DNA from: Alnus glutinosa
Taxonomy: Eukaryota > Streptophyta > Magnoliopsida > Fagales > Betulaceae
Length of the DNA stretch: 64,000 nucleotides
Direction: 5' to 3'
NCBI RefSeq assembly: GCF_958979055.1
Contig: NC_084892.1
Span: 6,279,501-6,343,500 of the forward strand
Below, in pieces: positions 25,586 through 37,145 of the stretch (position 1 is the stretch's first letter; each line of letters starts with the position of its first letter). Made by a program: the position numbers and the translations under genes. The notes beneath the pieces were generated by a model, which saw only the letters and a list, made by a program, of their open reading frames with translations, made no database searches and was not told the DNA's origin.

Positions 25586-26273
25586 GGATTAAATACGTTT
25601 TTGTCCTCTCGTGGTTTATTTAATATTGTAGATGACTAAAAACAGGGATGGTATCTTTGTTTAATTTTCGTCTAAAAATTTGACAAAAGTTCACGTCAAC
25701 ACCTTTAAAAAATTGACACGTGTTTTATGCTAATTAAAAATAAAATAAAATAAAAACTAAAAAATTAAAATTAAAAAAAAATTAAAAAAAAATTAATTTA
25801 AAAAATAAAAATTGAGGGGTGGCCGAGCCACCCCTGTTTGGCTTGAGAGTGGGTTCGGCCACCCTAGATCGGCCAGTCTGAGGGTGAACGAACCACCCCT
25901 AAGAACTAAACCCTAAACGTTTTCATTTTTCTTTTTAGCGTTTCGCCGGGGGTGGGGGGGGGGGGGGGGGGGGGGGGGGTGGCGGCTCAAGGCTCTTGGG
26001 GTGGTTTGGCTGCCCCCATTTTGGCTAGAGGGGTAGCTCAAGCCATCTCTTTTTGATTTTTTAAAGTTTTAATATTTTAATTTTTAAGTAGGCATTAAGA
26101 CACGTGTCAATTTCTTAAAAGTGTTGGACGTGAACTTTTATCAATTTTTGGACAGAAATTGAACAGAAGTACTATCTCCGCCTTTAGTCATAAACAATTT
26201 ATGATAAGAAATGAACCACATAGGGTAAAAAATAAAGTCTTTAAACCACAAAGGGGTCAAAAGTATTTAACCC
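25586..26273. mobile_element. Non-autonomous Mutator-type MITE with long terminal inverted repeats and perfect 9-bp duplication
   Basis: The element begins GGATTAAATACG and ends with the complement of GGGTTAAATACT. Inverted ends of about 170-190 bp share blocks such as AAAAGTTCACGTC and AATTGACACGTGT. TATATTTAA flanks it on both sides without mismatch (25577-25585 and 26274-26282), the 9-bp size expected for Mutator-type transposition. The interior is GC-rich, repeats GGGGTGG-like blocks and contains a 26-G run. No transposase is present. Confidence 0.9.
25954..25979. repeat. Homopolymer of 26 G
   Basis: This uninterrupted G-run lies in the middle of the 25586-26273 MITE. It is likely to be length-variable and error-prone in sequencing. 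Confidence 0.9.
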
Positions 26274-26282
26274 TATATTTAA

Positions 26283-26879
26283 AGAGTAAGAGCACTAGAC
26301 CTCTCGGTTTACTTTTGATTTTTTATTTTTTTTATTTTTTTTAATTTAGGAAACAAAATTTCTTTTTACTTTTTTATCTAAATAAACTCCACAATATCTT
26401 CTCCTATATTTTCTTATATAACTAAAATATTATTTCTTTACAAAATACAAGTTTCGTCCCTAGCCTCATATTTTTTACGAAATTCCGACACAGTCCCAAT
26501 AAAAGGCAAAAATATAAGAGATGAAAGAGAAATATTTTGTGTTAAAATAATGAATATGAAAGCTATAAGGAAGTACTTTAGCATACCCAATGTTTAGGGA
26601 AGGTATATGATACATGTTGGCGGTGTATTTTGTGACTTTTTTGAGATTTTTCTCATATTCTGAAAAGAAAAATAGTGAGGATATTTGCTGCATGTGGCTT
26701 AATCTAATGTCACCTATTGCTATTAATAGTGAGGCTACTTTAGCTAGAACTTATAGTCACATATAATGGTAAGTGTAGACATATAAGCCTAAGATGGTAT
26801 CATAACCATTAATAAGATTCTTAATGAAAGTTAGAGGCTGAGTTAAACGCTTAATGAAGTTCAAAGTAAATGTGTCTAA
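26283..26879. other. AT-rich intergenic DNA
   Basis: No gene is supported. The GAGCACTAGACC motif at about 26289 may be one end of a further MITE without a visible partner. Confidence 0.4.
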
Positions 26880-27319
26880 TGCTCCGTTTGTTCTGACGTA
26901 AAATGATTTCAGGGAAGTCATTTTTTTGGAAAATGTTTTTCGCTGAAAGCATTTTTTGGTGTTTGGTGCATACGGAAAATCACAAATATTTTTAATATTT
27001 TTATTCAATCATATTAACCTATAAAAATTAATTTTTATTCAAAACATATATGATTTTGGTATCAGCAAGATTTCGGTAATGGTCGACTTTGATGATGGTC
27101 AATTGCTTGAAGTGAAGGTCGACTGTGTTGTTTAATAGGGGTCAAATACGTCTGGCATCTTCGGAAAATGATTTACGCTTTTAAAAAGCGTAAATCATTT
27201 TCCAAAATTTACTAAGCATTTTTGGTCAAACAGAAATCATTTTCCGGTTGACTATTATTTTCGCCCATACCAAACACTGAAAAATACCGAAATCATTTTA
27301 CGCTGAAACAAACGGAACA
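26880..27319. mobile_element. Tourist-type (PIF/Harbinger) MITE with TAA duplication
   Basis: The ends are TGCTCCGTTTGTT and the complement of TGTTCCGTTTGTT, each followed inward by GACGTAAAATGATTT-like or GCGTAAAATGATTT sequence. TAA is present on both sides (26877-26879 and 27320-27322), the 3-bp size expected for PIF/Harbinger. A perfect 20-bp-arm palindrome lies inside at 27163-27203. It is non-coding. Confidence 0.75.
27163..27203. repeat. Perfect palindrome with 20-bp arms and 1-base loop
   Basis: GGAAAATGATTTACGCTTTT is followed by one A and then its exact complement. It repeats the AAAATGATTT motif of the MITE's own ends. Confidence 0.9.
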
Positions 27320-27729
27320 TAAGTAACAAAGACATGGTAGAATTTCACCTACGGAAACATAGAAGTGGTGCCACTTCTACATCTTTACGTGCCTCTCAGA
27401 GTTTTCTACATCAAGTTCTAACAAATTACTCTCTTTATTTCGGACTTGATATTTTCATTTTCCTAATTATGAAATCATTACCCTATAAGAAAATTATGAA
27501 TGTAATCTTTATCAACAAGAACAATAAGAGCTTACAACAGCGTCATCACAATCCTTCAACAATCAACATTATATCTTTGGTGAACTAGTTTTGTTCTTCG
27601 TAAATATATACAACAAATCCTAACAAGTACAAATTCTGTGTGCTTTTATACGTATATATATATATGTATATATGTATATATGACAGCCAAAGTCAAGGTG
27701 CTCAGTATGCCACATTAATGCCGTTCCTC
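27320..27729. other. Spacer including the polygalacturonase 3' UTR
   Basis: No coding frame is supported. TA-rich microsatellite-like sequence lies at about 27645-27680, just downstream of the minus-strand gene's stop codon. Confidence 0.45.
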
Positions 27730-29444
27730 TCAAGTGCAGCGTGGGGAAACAACTCCCATGTTAGCCAAGTTCACATTGTTGCATAAAGCTTTGGCTGTTT
27801 CCCCTCCTTTCCCTTTCAGGTTAATGTTTTGCAACAAAATCCCCTGACATGGAAAGCTCTTGCTGCAATCGAGTTTTATGGCCATATCAGAAGCGCTTGT
27901 CCCTTGAATGTTCTGGTAAAGCACATTTTTCACTTGAACTGTCGTGCCCTGTGTTGTTAATTCAATCAAGCAGAGATAATTTCTCAGCAAAAGAGATCAA
28001 AGGGTTGATATATGGCTCGTGGGAGAAACTTCTTTACCTGTTCTTTGCATGGTTTGTCCTGGTCACAGTAGTTTTGGTCTATTATTATCGGATTGGCCAC
28101 ATTTTGCATCACAATGTTCTGAAATTTGATGTTGCTTGCACTTCCTGATCCTCCCTGAATGTTAGACAAAATGGACACAGTGAAAAGGTTTGCGATTTCA
28201 AAACGTGCAAGTGCAATTTGAAAACAAAATTTGGTTTAAAATCGAACTTTTAAAAGACTAGTACTAGGTAGTGACCTGCCATGTCTTGATCCTCACTCCA
28301 TTTGTGGTTCCAGAAAACTTAGCTCCATTCACGGTTACTCCTGATACATAAGCTTCCGAATTTCCAGAGCCCAAGCTTCCAATACTGAGCACAACATTGA
28401 AAAAATGACCAAAATTAGCACTGTCATGTAACAAAACTTGATGTCTGTCATGAATATGTTGATTGAAATCGGTACTGGAGAAAGTAAGAGTTCACATATT
28501 GAAACCTGATTCCATGACCTGGTCCACAGGTTATGTCCGTGGCTTGCAGCTTTTGGGATCCACTTACAATTGAAATACAATCATCACCTTCAACACATCA
28601 TAACAAATAAAATAATAAAATAGGGAACAGTTAGTAGTTTACTCCAGGATTTTAGTAAATTTTAATTTCTTTTAATAGATTTTAATTATTGGATATACCT
28701 GTTGCTATAACACAGCTTGAAATTTGGATGTTTTTAGTGTTTGTGACATGAATCCCATCAGTGTTGGGGCTATTCCCTGGAGAAGTTACGGTCAGATAGG
28801 AAGCTTGAACATTCATGCATTTTTCGAAAGAAATGTGAATTTGCTGTGCATCATTGATCTTCAGGTTCTTCACGATCAAATTCTTGCAGTTATAGAAGGT
28901 CAGAGCCTGCCAAGCCACACATAGTTGCCAGAAGAATGATTGAAGGAAACATTTCTTCTACTTGTCATATTATTTAGTAAAAACCAGTGGAAAATCTACT
29001 ATTCTTTTAAGCTTTGATGCATCAACCATGAAAGAAAAAGTAATCCAGTAAGTCACTTGGCCCTAGCTAGCTTCTCATGAAGAATTTAGGTATAATGTTT
29101 GACTCATTGAGTGCAAATAATTTCTTGAGGCCATGCCTGCAGGCAAAAGTTTGAGCTTTACCCAATTCATGTAGAGGAGAGCACTTTGCACGATGTCCGA
29201 AAAATTTAATCTGGGCGATCAAAGCCCCAAATACCTTAGTTATTAAAAATAAATAAATAAATAAAGCTTCTATTTTGTGACAATAGTATCAACAAAACAA
29301 GTCGGATTAAACAATTGAATGCAAACAACTTTTTAGGGCCACACCCTTGGGCGAAAGCTCGAGCTTCATTTAACCGGTGTGGAGGGACGCTTTGCATGGT
29401 GTTTGGAAAATCTAGGCGGGACAAAGCCCCGAATACCTCGATTA

Positions 29445-29481
<37 letters not shown>

Positions 29482-32310
29482 ATAATAAGGTTCTGTTTTA
29501 TGACAATAGTAGCAACAAAACAAGTTGGATTTTGTGGTAAAGTAATGCAGGAAATTAACATTAATGTAAGGGTATCATCAAATGAATCAAGAGGCTGGTG
29601 AAAAAGAACTTCCCCAATAAAAGGGTCAGACAAACATACGTACCGTTGGTGCATCCTTGCAAGGCTGCCAATCAATGAAGATATAATTAGAATAGTCAGC
29701 GGTTTGTATTAGGGCTAATAGGAGTACTTAGACTTTGACCATTGAGAAATTACTTGGTTCCTAATTAATGGCTTACCAGAGCTTTATTGATTTTGCATGA
29801 GTTTTGCCACCATATCTTTCCATTGCCATTGATGGTTCCACCACCTTCAACTAATAGATTTTGAACACTCTCAAAGATTAGCCAGTGTCTACCATCTTGG
29901 CTGTAGTCTGATCGATCATCAGATGCTTCTATGGTTCCAGAAATCTGAGGATTTTTTTTAAAAATTAATATTTATTTGATACATAGATAGAGCTCTTGAA
30001 GTGCCCCATTTTTTTTTTAATCCACTATAACTAATTTAATTACCTGCATCGTAATATCAGATTTGCAAGGACCTGAGAATCTAATTGGCTTAAGACGATA
30101 GTTTTTCTTAGCCACCACCAGAACAGCTCCATTAGATGAACAAGCTACCTCCCAAGCCTTCTTAAATGCCTGAAAGGATCCAGGTACATAATATATTTCA
30201 GGAAAAAAAAAATTAAAAAAAAAAAAAGAAAGAGAAAAATGAAAATGTTGCTCTGCATGCATGAAAATACTTCTCGAAATAACATTTTAAAGTGTAATAA
30301 CTAATAAAGGAAATTTCACTTACACCCACACCGAAATATATGCTGATTTGCAATTATAATCACAAAGTTTAACAATTTTTTTATGTCGATCGGAATCATG
30401 TGCTTTAACTCATTTTAATTTCATCATTTTTTGTTAAAATATTCAAAATATCCTTTTTATTTATTTATTTTTTTTAAAGTGAAAAATTCAAAAAATGCCT
30501 TAATTAAACTCATCCAGGGCATTTCACTTTTGCGTTTTGTCTTTTGCAAAACGGAGTATTCTAGTTTTTAACCAAAAAATTAAAAAAATGATAAAATTAA
30601 AAAAATTGAAATATAGGATATCGACATTACAAATGTTTAAACTTCGAGACTATGATTACATGCTTTAAGTGAAGCTCTTTTGCAAAACAGGAACATTCTT
30701 AGTGGGCTTTTTAAAGTTCGTCAAATTTTAGCTAAAAAATCTCATTTTATTGATCTAGCTAGTCTTTTTTAAAAATCATCAAATATCAAATTCTCTAAAT
30801 CTTTCTTTATTTTGGCTAAATACTCTTTTTTTATTAGTTGAAACACTGCTCTCTCTGTTCTTTCTCCCCCTCATTTTCCTCTCTCTCTCTCTCAGCCCCA
30901 CCCAACCGCCGGAAACACCTAGCAGGTCATCAACTTCAAAGCCACTTGTCTGAATGAAGAATAAAATGAGTAAACTGGGATTCAATCACCAAATTACAAG
31001 ACTCAGACAAAATTATTTCAATTGATTTGCTAGGAAAGCACTTGCTGAAGAACAAAATTGAGGAGCAGGTACTGTTGGAGAGATGAGAGAGAAAGAAGGG
31101 AAATGAATATAACAATTACTAAAATGAAGTAGAGAGGAAGATTGTTTCTCTAAATATAGAGTAGAAATTTGACGGGAGTTAAAATAGAGATTGAGTGGAG
31201 AGTTAGATAAATGAGTGCTTTTGTGAGGTTTGCCTAATTTTTGGCGAAAAACTTTAGGTGGAGAGCTTGTTAGGAATGCCATTTTGCGGGCGCTTTCATA
31301 TGTAGTACTGCATGGATTATAATTATTATGGGAATGTTTAGGTGTCACCTAAATTTAGATTGTATTATATTATGTTTTAAAAACTTGTTTGGATAGATTT
31401 TGAATTTCAGAATTTATAAACGGGTTAGAATTCAACCCGTTTTCAATTCAATTCAAAAAAATTCAACCCAATTCAAAAATAATAAAAAAATTAAAAAGTG
31501 TTAGCCACCCCGTCTGATTCGGGGGTGGCTATCAGCAACTCTTGTCTGATTAGCCACCCCCAAAGCTGTCACTAAGGGTGGTTCGAAAACTATCTCAATT
31601 TTTTTTTAATCAGTTTTTTAGTTTAATAATAATAATAATAAAATCATTTATATATATATTTTTCTCAATTATATTGAATTCAGTTCTCTCTCAAACATTT
31701 TTTTCAAATTTTGTTTTAAATTCTCTAAACTATCTAAATATAATTTTAAAACTCAATTTTATACAAAATTTATAATTTAAAATATAGTAAAATATAATAC
31801 AAAAAAATTCAACATCCAAACATCCCCTACAATTGTAGAATTGAATGCGTATTGTCAAAGCTGTATGTCAGCTCAAGTGCCACATTGTCTTAAAACAATA
31901 ATAATAATAATAATAATTAATTGGTCGCAAATCAAGCAAAACACGTTGTCTTAATTAAGGCTGTAAATCTACCATTATTATTTAAGAGTACGTAGTACCT
32001 CTGTATCGTCATCAGTGCCATCACCTTTAGCTCCAAAGTCGTTGACATCAACTGTTTTACCCGAAGTTGAAATGGTGCCCACTTTATAAAACTTCTTCAA
32101 ATTCAAGACATCAGTTCTTTGCTTGATCAAGTGCTTAAACGCATCGTCCTCAATGGTGCTGAAGTACGAAGGATACGCTTGAGAACCATACCCAGATTGA
32201 TCTTCGTAATAATGACGAAGTCGGTCATCTTTCAAAGAGCTATAACATGAAATAAAACAGAGCATGAGAACGAAATATGAGAGCAGAAGATGTCTTTGCA
32301 GCAGGGCCAT
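27730..32310 (-). CDS. Secreted polygalacturonase, GH28 family
   Basis: It hydrolyses alpha-1,4 links between galacturonates in pectin in the cell wall. Nine exons (32310-31999, 30169-30044, 29944-29777, 29664-29644, 28906-28699, 28587-28506, 28384-28276, 28154-28038, 27948-27730) join in phase to 453 residues. Exon 4 is only 21 bp. An N-terminal hydrophobic signal peptide (about residues 1-25) is followed by a GH28 beta-helix starting at the VDVNDFGAKGDG motif. All four GH28 signatures are present: Asn-Thr-Asp 257-259, Gly-Asp-Asp 279-281, Gly-His-Gly 302-304 and Arg-Ile-Lys 337-339. The catalytic aspartates are therefore intact. It resembles the ADPG/abscission-type plant clade, but I do not assign an orthologue. 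Intron 1 is long (1829 bp). Confidence 0.93.
29100..29535. repeat. Tandem duplication in a polygalacturonase intron, different microsatellite in each copy
   Basis: A unit of about 200-240 bp (GGCCATGCC...GCAAAAGTTTGAGCTT...GTTATTAAAA, then a microsatellite, then a CAACAAAACAAGT segment) occurs at about 29100-29310 and about 29310-29535. Copy one carries (AAAT)n at the internal site and copy two carries (GA)n. It lies in the intron between exons 4 and 5. Confidence 0.75.
30170..31998 (-). other. Long first intron of the polygalacturonase gene
   Basis: The GT..AG borders are in phase with exons 1 and 2. It contains a GC-rich GGGGTGGCT-type segment at about 31500-31580 like the interior of the MITE at 25586-26273, and weak inverted ends near 31330 and 31825. 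That suggests a decayed insertion. The 111-codon frame at 31013-31348 has no recognised domain. Confidence 0.6.
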
Positions 32311-32419
32311 TATCTCGTCTTTAATTTATGCGAAGAAATTGAAGAAACTCCAAAGAATGTTATGATCAGACGGTTATTGCAAGGTATGGAAGTGAAAAGC
32401 ATGTCATGATGGGCTTGTG

Positions 32420-32427
32420 TATTTATA
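32420..32427 (-). promoter_or_regulatory. TATA box of the polygalacturonase gene
   Basis: TATAAATA reads on the gene strand about 110 bp upstream of the start codon, a normal distance for a plant core promoter. A CT-rich microsatellite lies immediately upstream of it. Confidence 0.65.
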
Positions 32428-32432
32428 GAGAT

Positions 32433-32433
<1 letters not shown>

Positions 32434-32472
<39 letters not shown>
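32434..32472. repeat. (GA)n microsatellite in the polygalacturonase promoter
   Basis: About 19 GA units lie directly upstream of the TATA box, reading CT on the gene strand. GAGA/CT tracts near plant promoters can bind BPC-type factors. Any effect here is inference. Confidence 0.85.
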
Positions 32473-32474
<2 letters not shown>

Positions 32475-35268
32475 GCCTTTTCAGGTTCTTGTCTACATGA
32501 CTGTTGAGGTATGGTTTAAAACAAGAGATTGAGACGGAAGGATCTCTTGGGCAGATTCTGACTTTTGCTCCGGCCATATATACACACTTTGCATGTTATA
32601 ACTTTCATGCATTGATCAGAGATACCTCCAATGCTGATGCTTATAAGCACGAAGAAAGACACAGATATAAGATGGTACGACGTATGATATAAGCATGTCC
32701 GGCTACATGTTAAAGCCTTTTAGTCACATTTTCTCTTAATAATTAATTTGATTAATGTATATACGACTTTATTTATACCACTAATGTAACTCATGTTTCA
32801 TGATTCAATAATGCTGACTTCGTTTTATTTTTGGGGTTATTACATAACAAATTCTAGAAGTACTTGATACTAACTAGCTAGCATTAAATTTGAGAATTCT
32901 TATTTAGACCCAAGTACGTTAGTACGTTAATCTAGGTTAATATTTGACGCCGGAATAGAATAGTGATTATTCTGCAGGCTAATCAACAAGTAGTTTGCAA
33001 GGAAGAAAGCAAGAAATTCACCCCAAAAACAGAGACAAACTCTGAATTCGATAAAATTATCAATAAACAACAACTATCGAAAAATGCCCACAAGCCGGGC
33101 TAATATAGCTGAAAAATTACCAAAAATAGCAAAATCCCGAAAAGCCTAATAAATCTCCTAAGACTTGAAATAAATACAAATAAGCATATTATGAAAATAC
33201 TTGGTGTTAAAGAATATCTCTAAATTAATGGGAAATACTTGGTGCCAAAGAATTACCATATTAGAGAAAATATAATAACTATAATATTACTTGACGACAA
33301 CGTAAATATAAATATGAAAATTCTTTAAAAGATAAATCAAGAGATTTATCGATAGTCTCTTCTTTCCTTCTTGGTCTTTCTCTTGATGGATGTTGACAAC
33401 TCGGTAGAAAATATCTTCTAAATCACAATTGCCAAAGGTCTCTTCTTTCCTTCTTGAGTAGTTGACCATTTCCTTTCTTGCCTAAGCTAAATGAATCTCA
33501 TCGCCACATCATAGACCAATTAATTCTATAGTTGTATCTGATTTCCTCCTGCATCAATATTGATCGATGATTGTTCTACACATTGTTTTGTAGCGATCGA
33601 TGATATGATCGTGACACGCAAGGCGGGGCTGCATGCTAAATTACTCGGAATATAATGCTATTTTCTTACTCAATAAGTCAATGTGGATTTTTGATACGTT
33701 TATGCGTTTATATATGTGGAATTATCTCAGAATATCATTGAATGTAATAAATAGAGAAATCCCCTTAGAGTCATTTTGACGTGTGATTAATACTCTTAAT
33801 ATATATCTTTTATATTACAACATTTTTATTTCACAACGTTGACGTACATGTGAGTGCTCTTAACCAATCCTTATTAATTATTATTATTATTATTTTTTAA
33901 CAAAAATTGATTCAAATTAGTTGGGATTGACACATCATCAATAGAATAGTTATAAAATAAAAATATAATTTTTTTAGCAATATTCATCCACGTTTGTTGT
34001 CAGCTTCTCTGTTACGATCTTTAAGTCCCATATGTGTCAAGTTTAATTTTAACCATATGTATATAAGCTAGTTCTTGAGCACCATTCTTTTACAAGCGGG
34101 TTTTTAAAAGTGATCGGGTTCTCAAATTTTTTATCATTATCCAAATCCATGCATGAACGCAAGCATCGCGCAATATTTATGGATTCCAAATTCTCCACGA
34201 AAGGCTGAAAGAATGTATTAAATATCCCCACTTTTTTCAGGTGATAATTCTTGATTGTGAATAGCCAATGGATCACGTAAGTAAGATTGGTACTTATCCA
34301 TTACTTTATTGATCGATGAACCTGTAGTAATGCTATAGTGCTGCTATATATACATCAATACATGCCATGCCTAGAGGTTGGCCTCTAGTACTGCATTTAT
34401 CCTGATCATGACATCACAGATAGATAGCATGCATGGTCAAATGTGCATGTATGGTAATAATCAGGAGTATGGAAATGAAACTCACAAGTACTTGTGGTTA
34501 CCAAACAATTTTTTACACGTGAATAGTTGCCGTAATATGTTTGTGAAGCATATAGAGGGGAGATGCGGCAAATTCTGGTTTTGGTTGGGGAGGGAATTAA
34601 ATTAGGACCTTTGGTGACCTAAAAGTACTTTTAAGGGCATTTTTATGTATATATCATGATTTGAAAGACTGAATTTAATTATTTAATAAATATTTTAACA
34701 CTTTATTTTATATGTCTTTCTCAATAAATAAGACCTAATATATAAATATTTAATTGATAATTAGATGGGAGGTGAATTATGAAAATACGGTTCAAACTCA
34801 AAACTTTTGTTCTAATACCATATTAAATTAGCACTTATATCAAAAGTTGAAATTACTAAGAAATGATAAATTTAACCATTTAATTAATATTTTAACACAT
34901 GTAACAACATAAATAGAAAGAGTTCAATGCAACTCTCTCGAGCTCTTGATGAGGAGGTAGATCGAGGGCAAGATAATCTGCACCAGAGGATTTCTGGCTT
35001 GCACAAATGGCATTCCATGTAAGACAGCCACATGGCAATTATTGATTACTGATCATTATAAATTTATAAGACACCTTGTGTCTCTGTAGTAGAGAGTCGT
35101 ACTAGGATGGTTTTCCATTTTTTATGGTTACACATCACGGTATGGGGCAAAGGTGGAAATGGATATACAACCACACCTTGTTGCAACAATTTTATATTAG
35201 GATCCACGATCATATGGAATCCTGTGCACCCAACCAAATAACAAAGACAATAAGGACAATAATACCAA
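32473..35268. other. AT-rich intergenic DNA
   Basis: This includes the distal promoter of the polygalacturonase gene. No coding frame with a recognisable domain and no clear transposon borders were found. An ATT-rich microsatellite lies at about 33877-33895. Confidence 0.45.
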
Positions 35269-36427
35269 CGATCATCGAGTTTATGGGTCATGTCAAAAAT
35301 TGTCTGTCATTATTTTGAGTGTTGAGTTTCGATCGTGAAGAAGCATGTATAGATTAATTATTATAACCCGACTCATTTAATTAAACAGGTCAGACTTATC
35401 AACTCTAACTATTTAATTTCGTGTTAAGTTCGAATCGAATTCGCTGGATGTGTCAAAAATTACCGATCAGGAATATATATCAATATTATTGTCAAATGTA
35501 TTCGGGGACCATACTTTGAGTCTTGACAGTTTCTTTGGTTTCTATTTTTAGTTTCAATTATCAACGAACTTCTTCCACTTATGGCATTTTTAAATGTCTT
35601 TGCTATCTTTGATCAACTCCCCATTCCACTTTTGTTGTCAAATCAAATTTCAGTGCGTGTCCGATTTGATAAGTACCAACACAATTTCAGCCCTAAATGC
35701 CCTTTACATTATTGTAGATGGGGGCAGCCGAAAAATATAGGTTAGTCTTGTTGTTAGGGTGACATATATAGGATTTATAGTTGAGTTAGAATAAACTTTC
35801 CATTAATTAGGATTAAAGTTAATTTTAATATTTGGGTTATTCTATTATAAGTCTATTATGATTTGAATGTAGTAATTGGGTTGGGATTGGAGTTGCATAA
35901 GAATTACTGTAGCTTTGTTTATTTAAGAACTGTTGATCAATAACAAAATCATTATATATTGAGGAATTTTATTAAACAATTGTGGTCTTTCTTATCCGAC
36001 AAGAATTCTCACTATTTGCTGCTTGTTGATATCGATCGGTCCTATCACTTGTTTACTCCTACGTACATGGTGTTTTTTGGCAAGAATTAAGGGTCCGTTT
36101 GGATTTGCGATTTCAAAATAGCGATTTTAAAATGTGCGATTTGAAAAAAGTGTTTTTTAAAAACCCAGTTAAGCGTTTGGCAAAATCGCAGTTTGACCTT
36201 TAAAATCGCAGGTTATTCTTTTAAAATACTGCGTTTTCAAAAAAGTACCACATTGCCTGCGATTTGAATAAGTACTTTTCTCCATTTTCAAATCGCAATT
36301 TTTTAAAAACGCAACTTCTAAACGGTTTATTTTTTGCGATTTGGTTTAAAATCGCACTTTTCCTCTACGAAATCGCAATCCCAAACGCACCCTAAGATGA
36401 GGAGGACTAGAGTTATCGTTGTGACCC
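35269..36427. repeat. Direct duplication, copy 1 (contains a MITE)
   Basis: This copy matches 38240-39074 over about 850 bp once the MITE at 36091-36392 is removed. The copies share long exact blocks such as GTATTCGGGGACCATACTTT and differ by scattered substitutions and small gaps. Homology starts near GATCATCG and ends at GTGACCCC. No coding frame is conserved between the copies. Confidence 0.9.
36091..36392. mobile_element. Tourist-type MITE with TAA duplication, absent from the paralogous site
   Basis: The 24-bp ends start GGGTCCGTTTGG and, at the other end, the complement of GGGTGCGTTTGG. They match at 21 of 24 positions. TAA flanks both sides (36088-36090 and 36393-36395). In the duplicate at 38240-39074 the same place is uninterrupted (GAATTGAGATGAGG), which is direct evidence of insertion. 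The interior repeats GCGATTT blocks and is non-coding. The element is 302 bp. Confidence 0.93.
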
Positions 36428-37107
36428 CTAAATTACTTCTTAAGTACCTATAGCTTTTATGGAAGCCTTTGAGATAGCTTGAGAGACACAAAACAATCTC
36501 TCAAGTAAACCAATAAAAAAAAAAAAAAAAAACTGTCGAATTGAATTTTATAAAAGGTCTACACTAACTTATAATTATAGCTTGTTTAAACAAAAACAAA
36601 TTAATTAAAATCTTAGGAGAATATTCAAGTTTACTGCAAATAATTGCTTCTTAGTTGCTTATAGTTTCAATGGAAGGATGTAACCTAGTTCAAGAGACAT
36701 TACTTCTTTTCTTTTCTTTCCCTTTTAAAGAAAAAAAAATACAAAAAGTCTCTAATGTTATATATTTATGAGTAATGTTTCTTACACAATTTTTGTACAA
36801 CTTTTACACAACTCTAACAACTTTCTTTTAAAATCAGCCATTGAATATTTAGGACCCACATGTTGAAAAACAAATCCAATGGTTAATCATAACAAAAAGT
36901 AGTTAGAGTTGTGCAAAAGTTGTGAGAGAGTTGTGTAAGAAACATTACTCTATATTTATATTGTACCAATAAATTATACCTCTTCACTTGTTTAAGAGAT
37001 ACCAGTTGAAATTTTCAAATAATACACAAGTTCACTACCAAAATTTAATTACTTTTCAATTACTTAAAAGTTTTAATGGAAGCCTGGGACCTAAATCAAG
37101 AGATATT

Positions 37108-37145
<38 letters not shown>

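Noticed and set aside
31013..31348. 111-codon frame in polygalacturonase intron 1
   Set aside because: It lies inside a spliced intron, is serine-rich and low-complexity, and has no domain.
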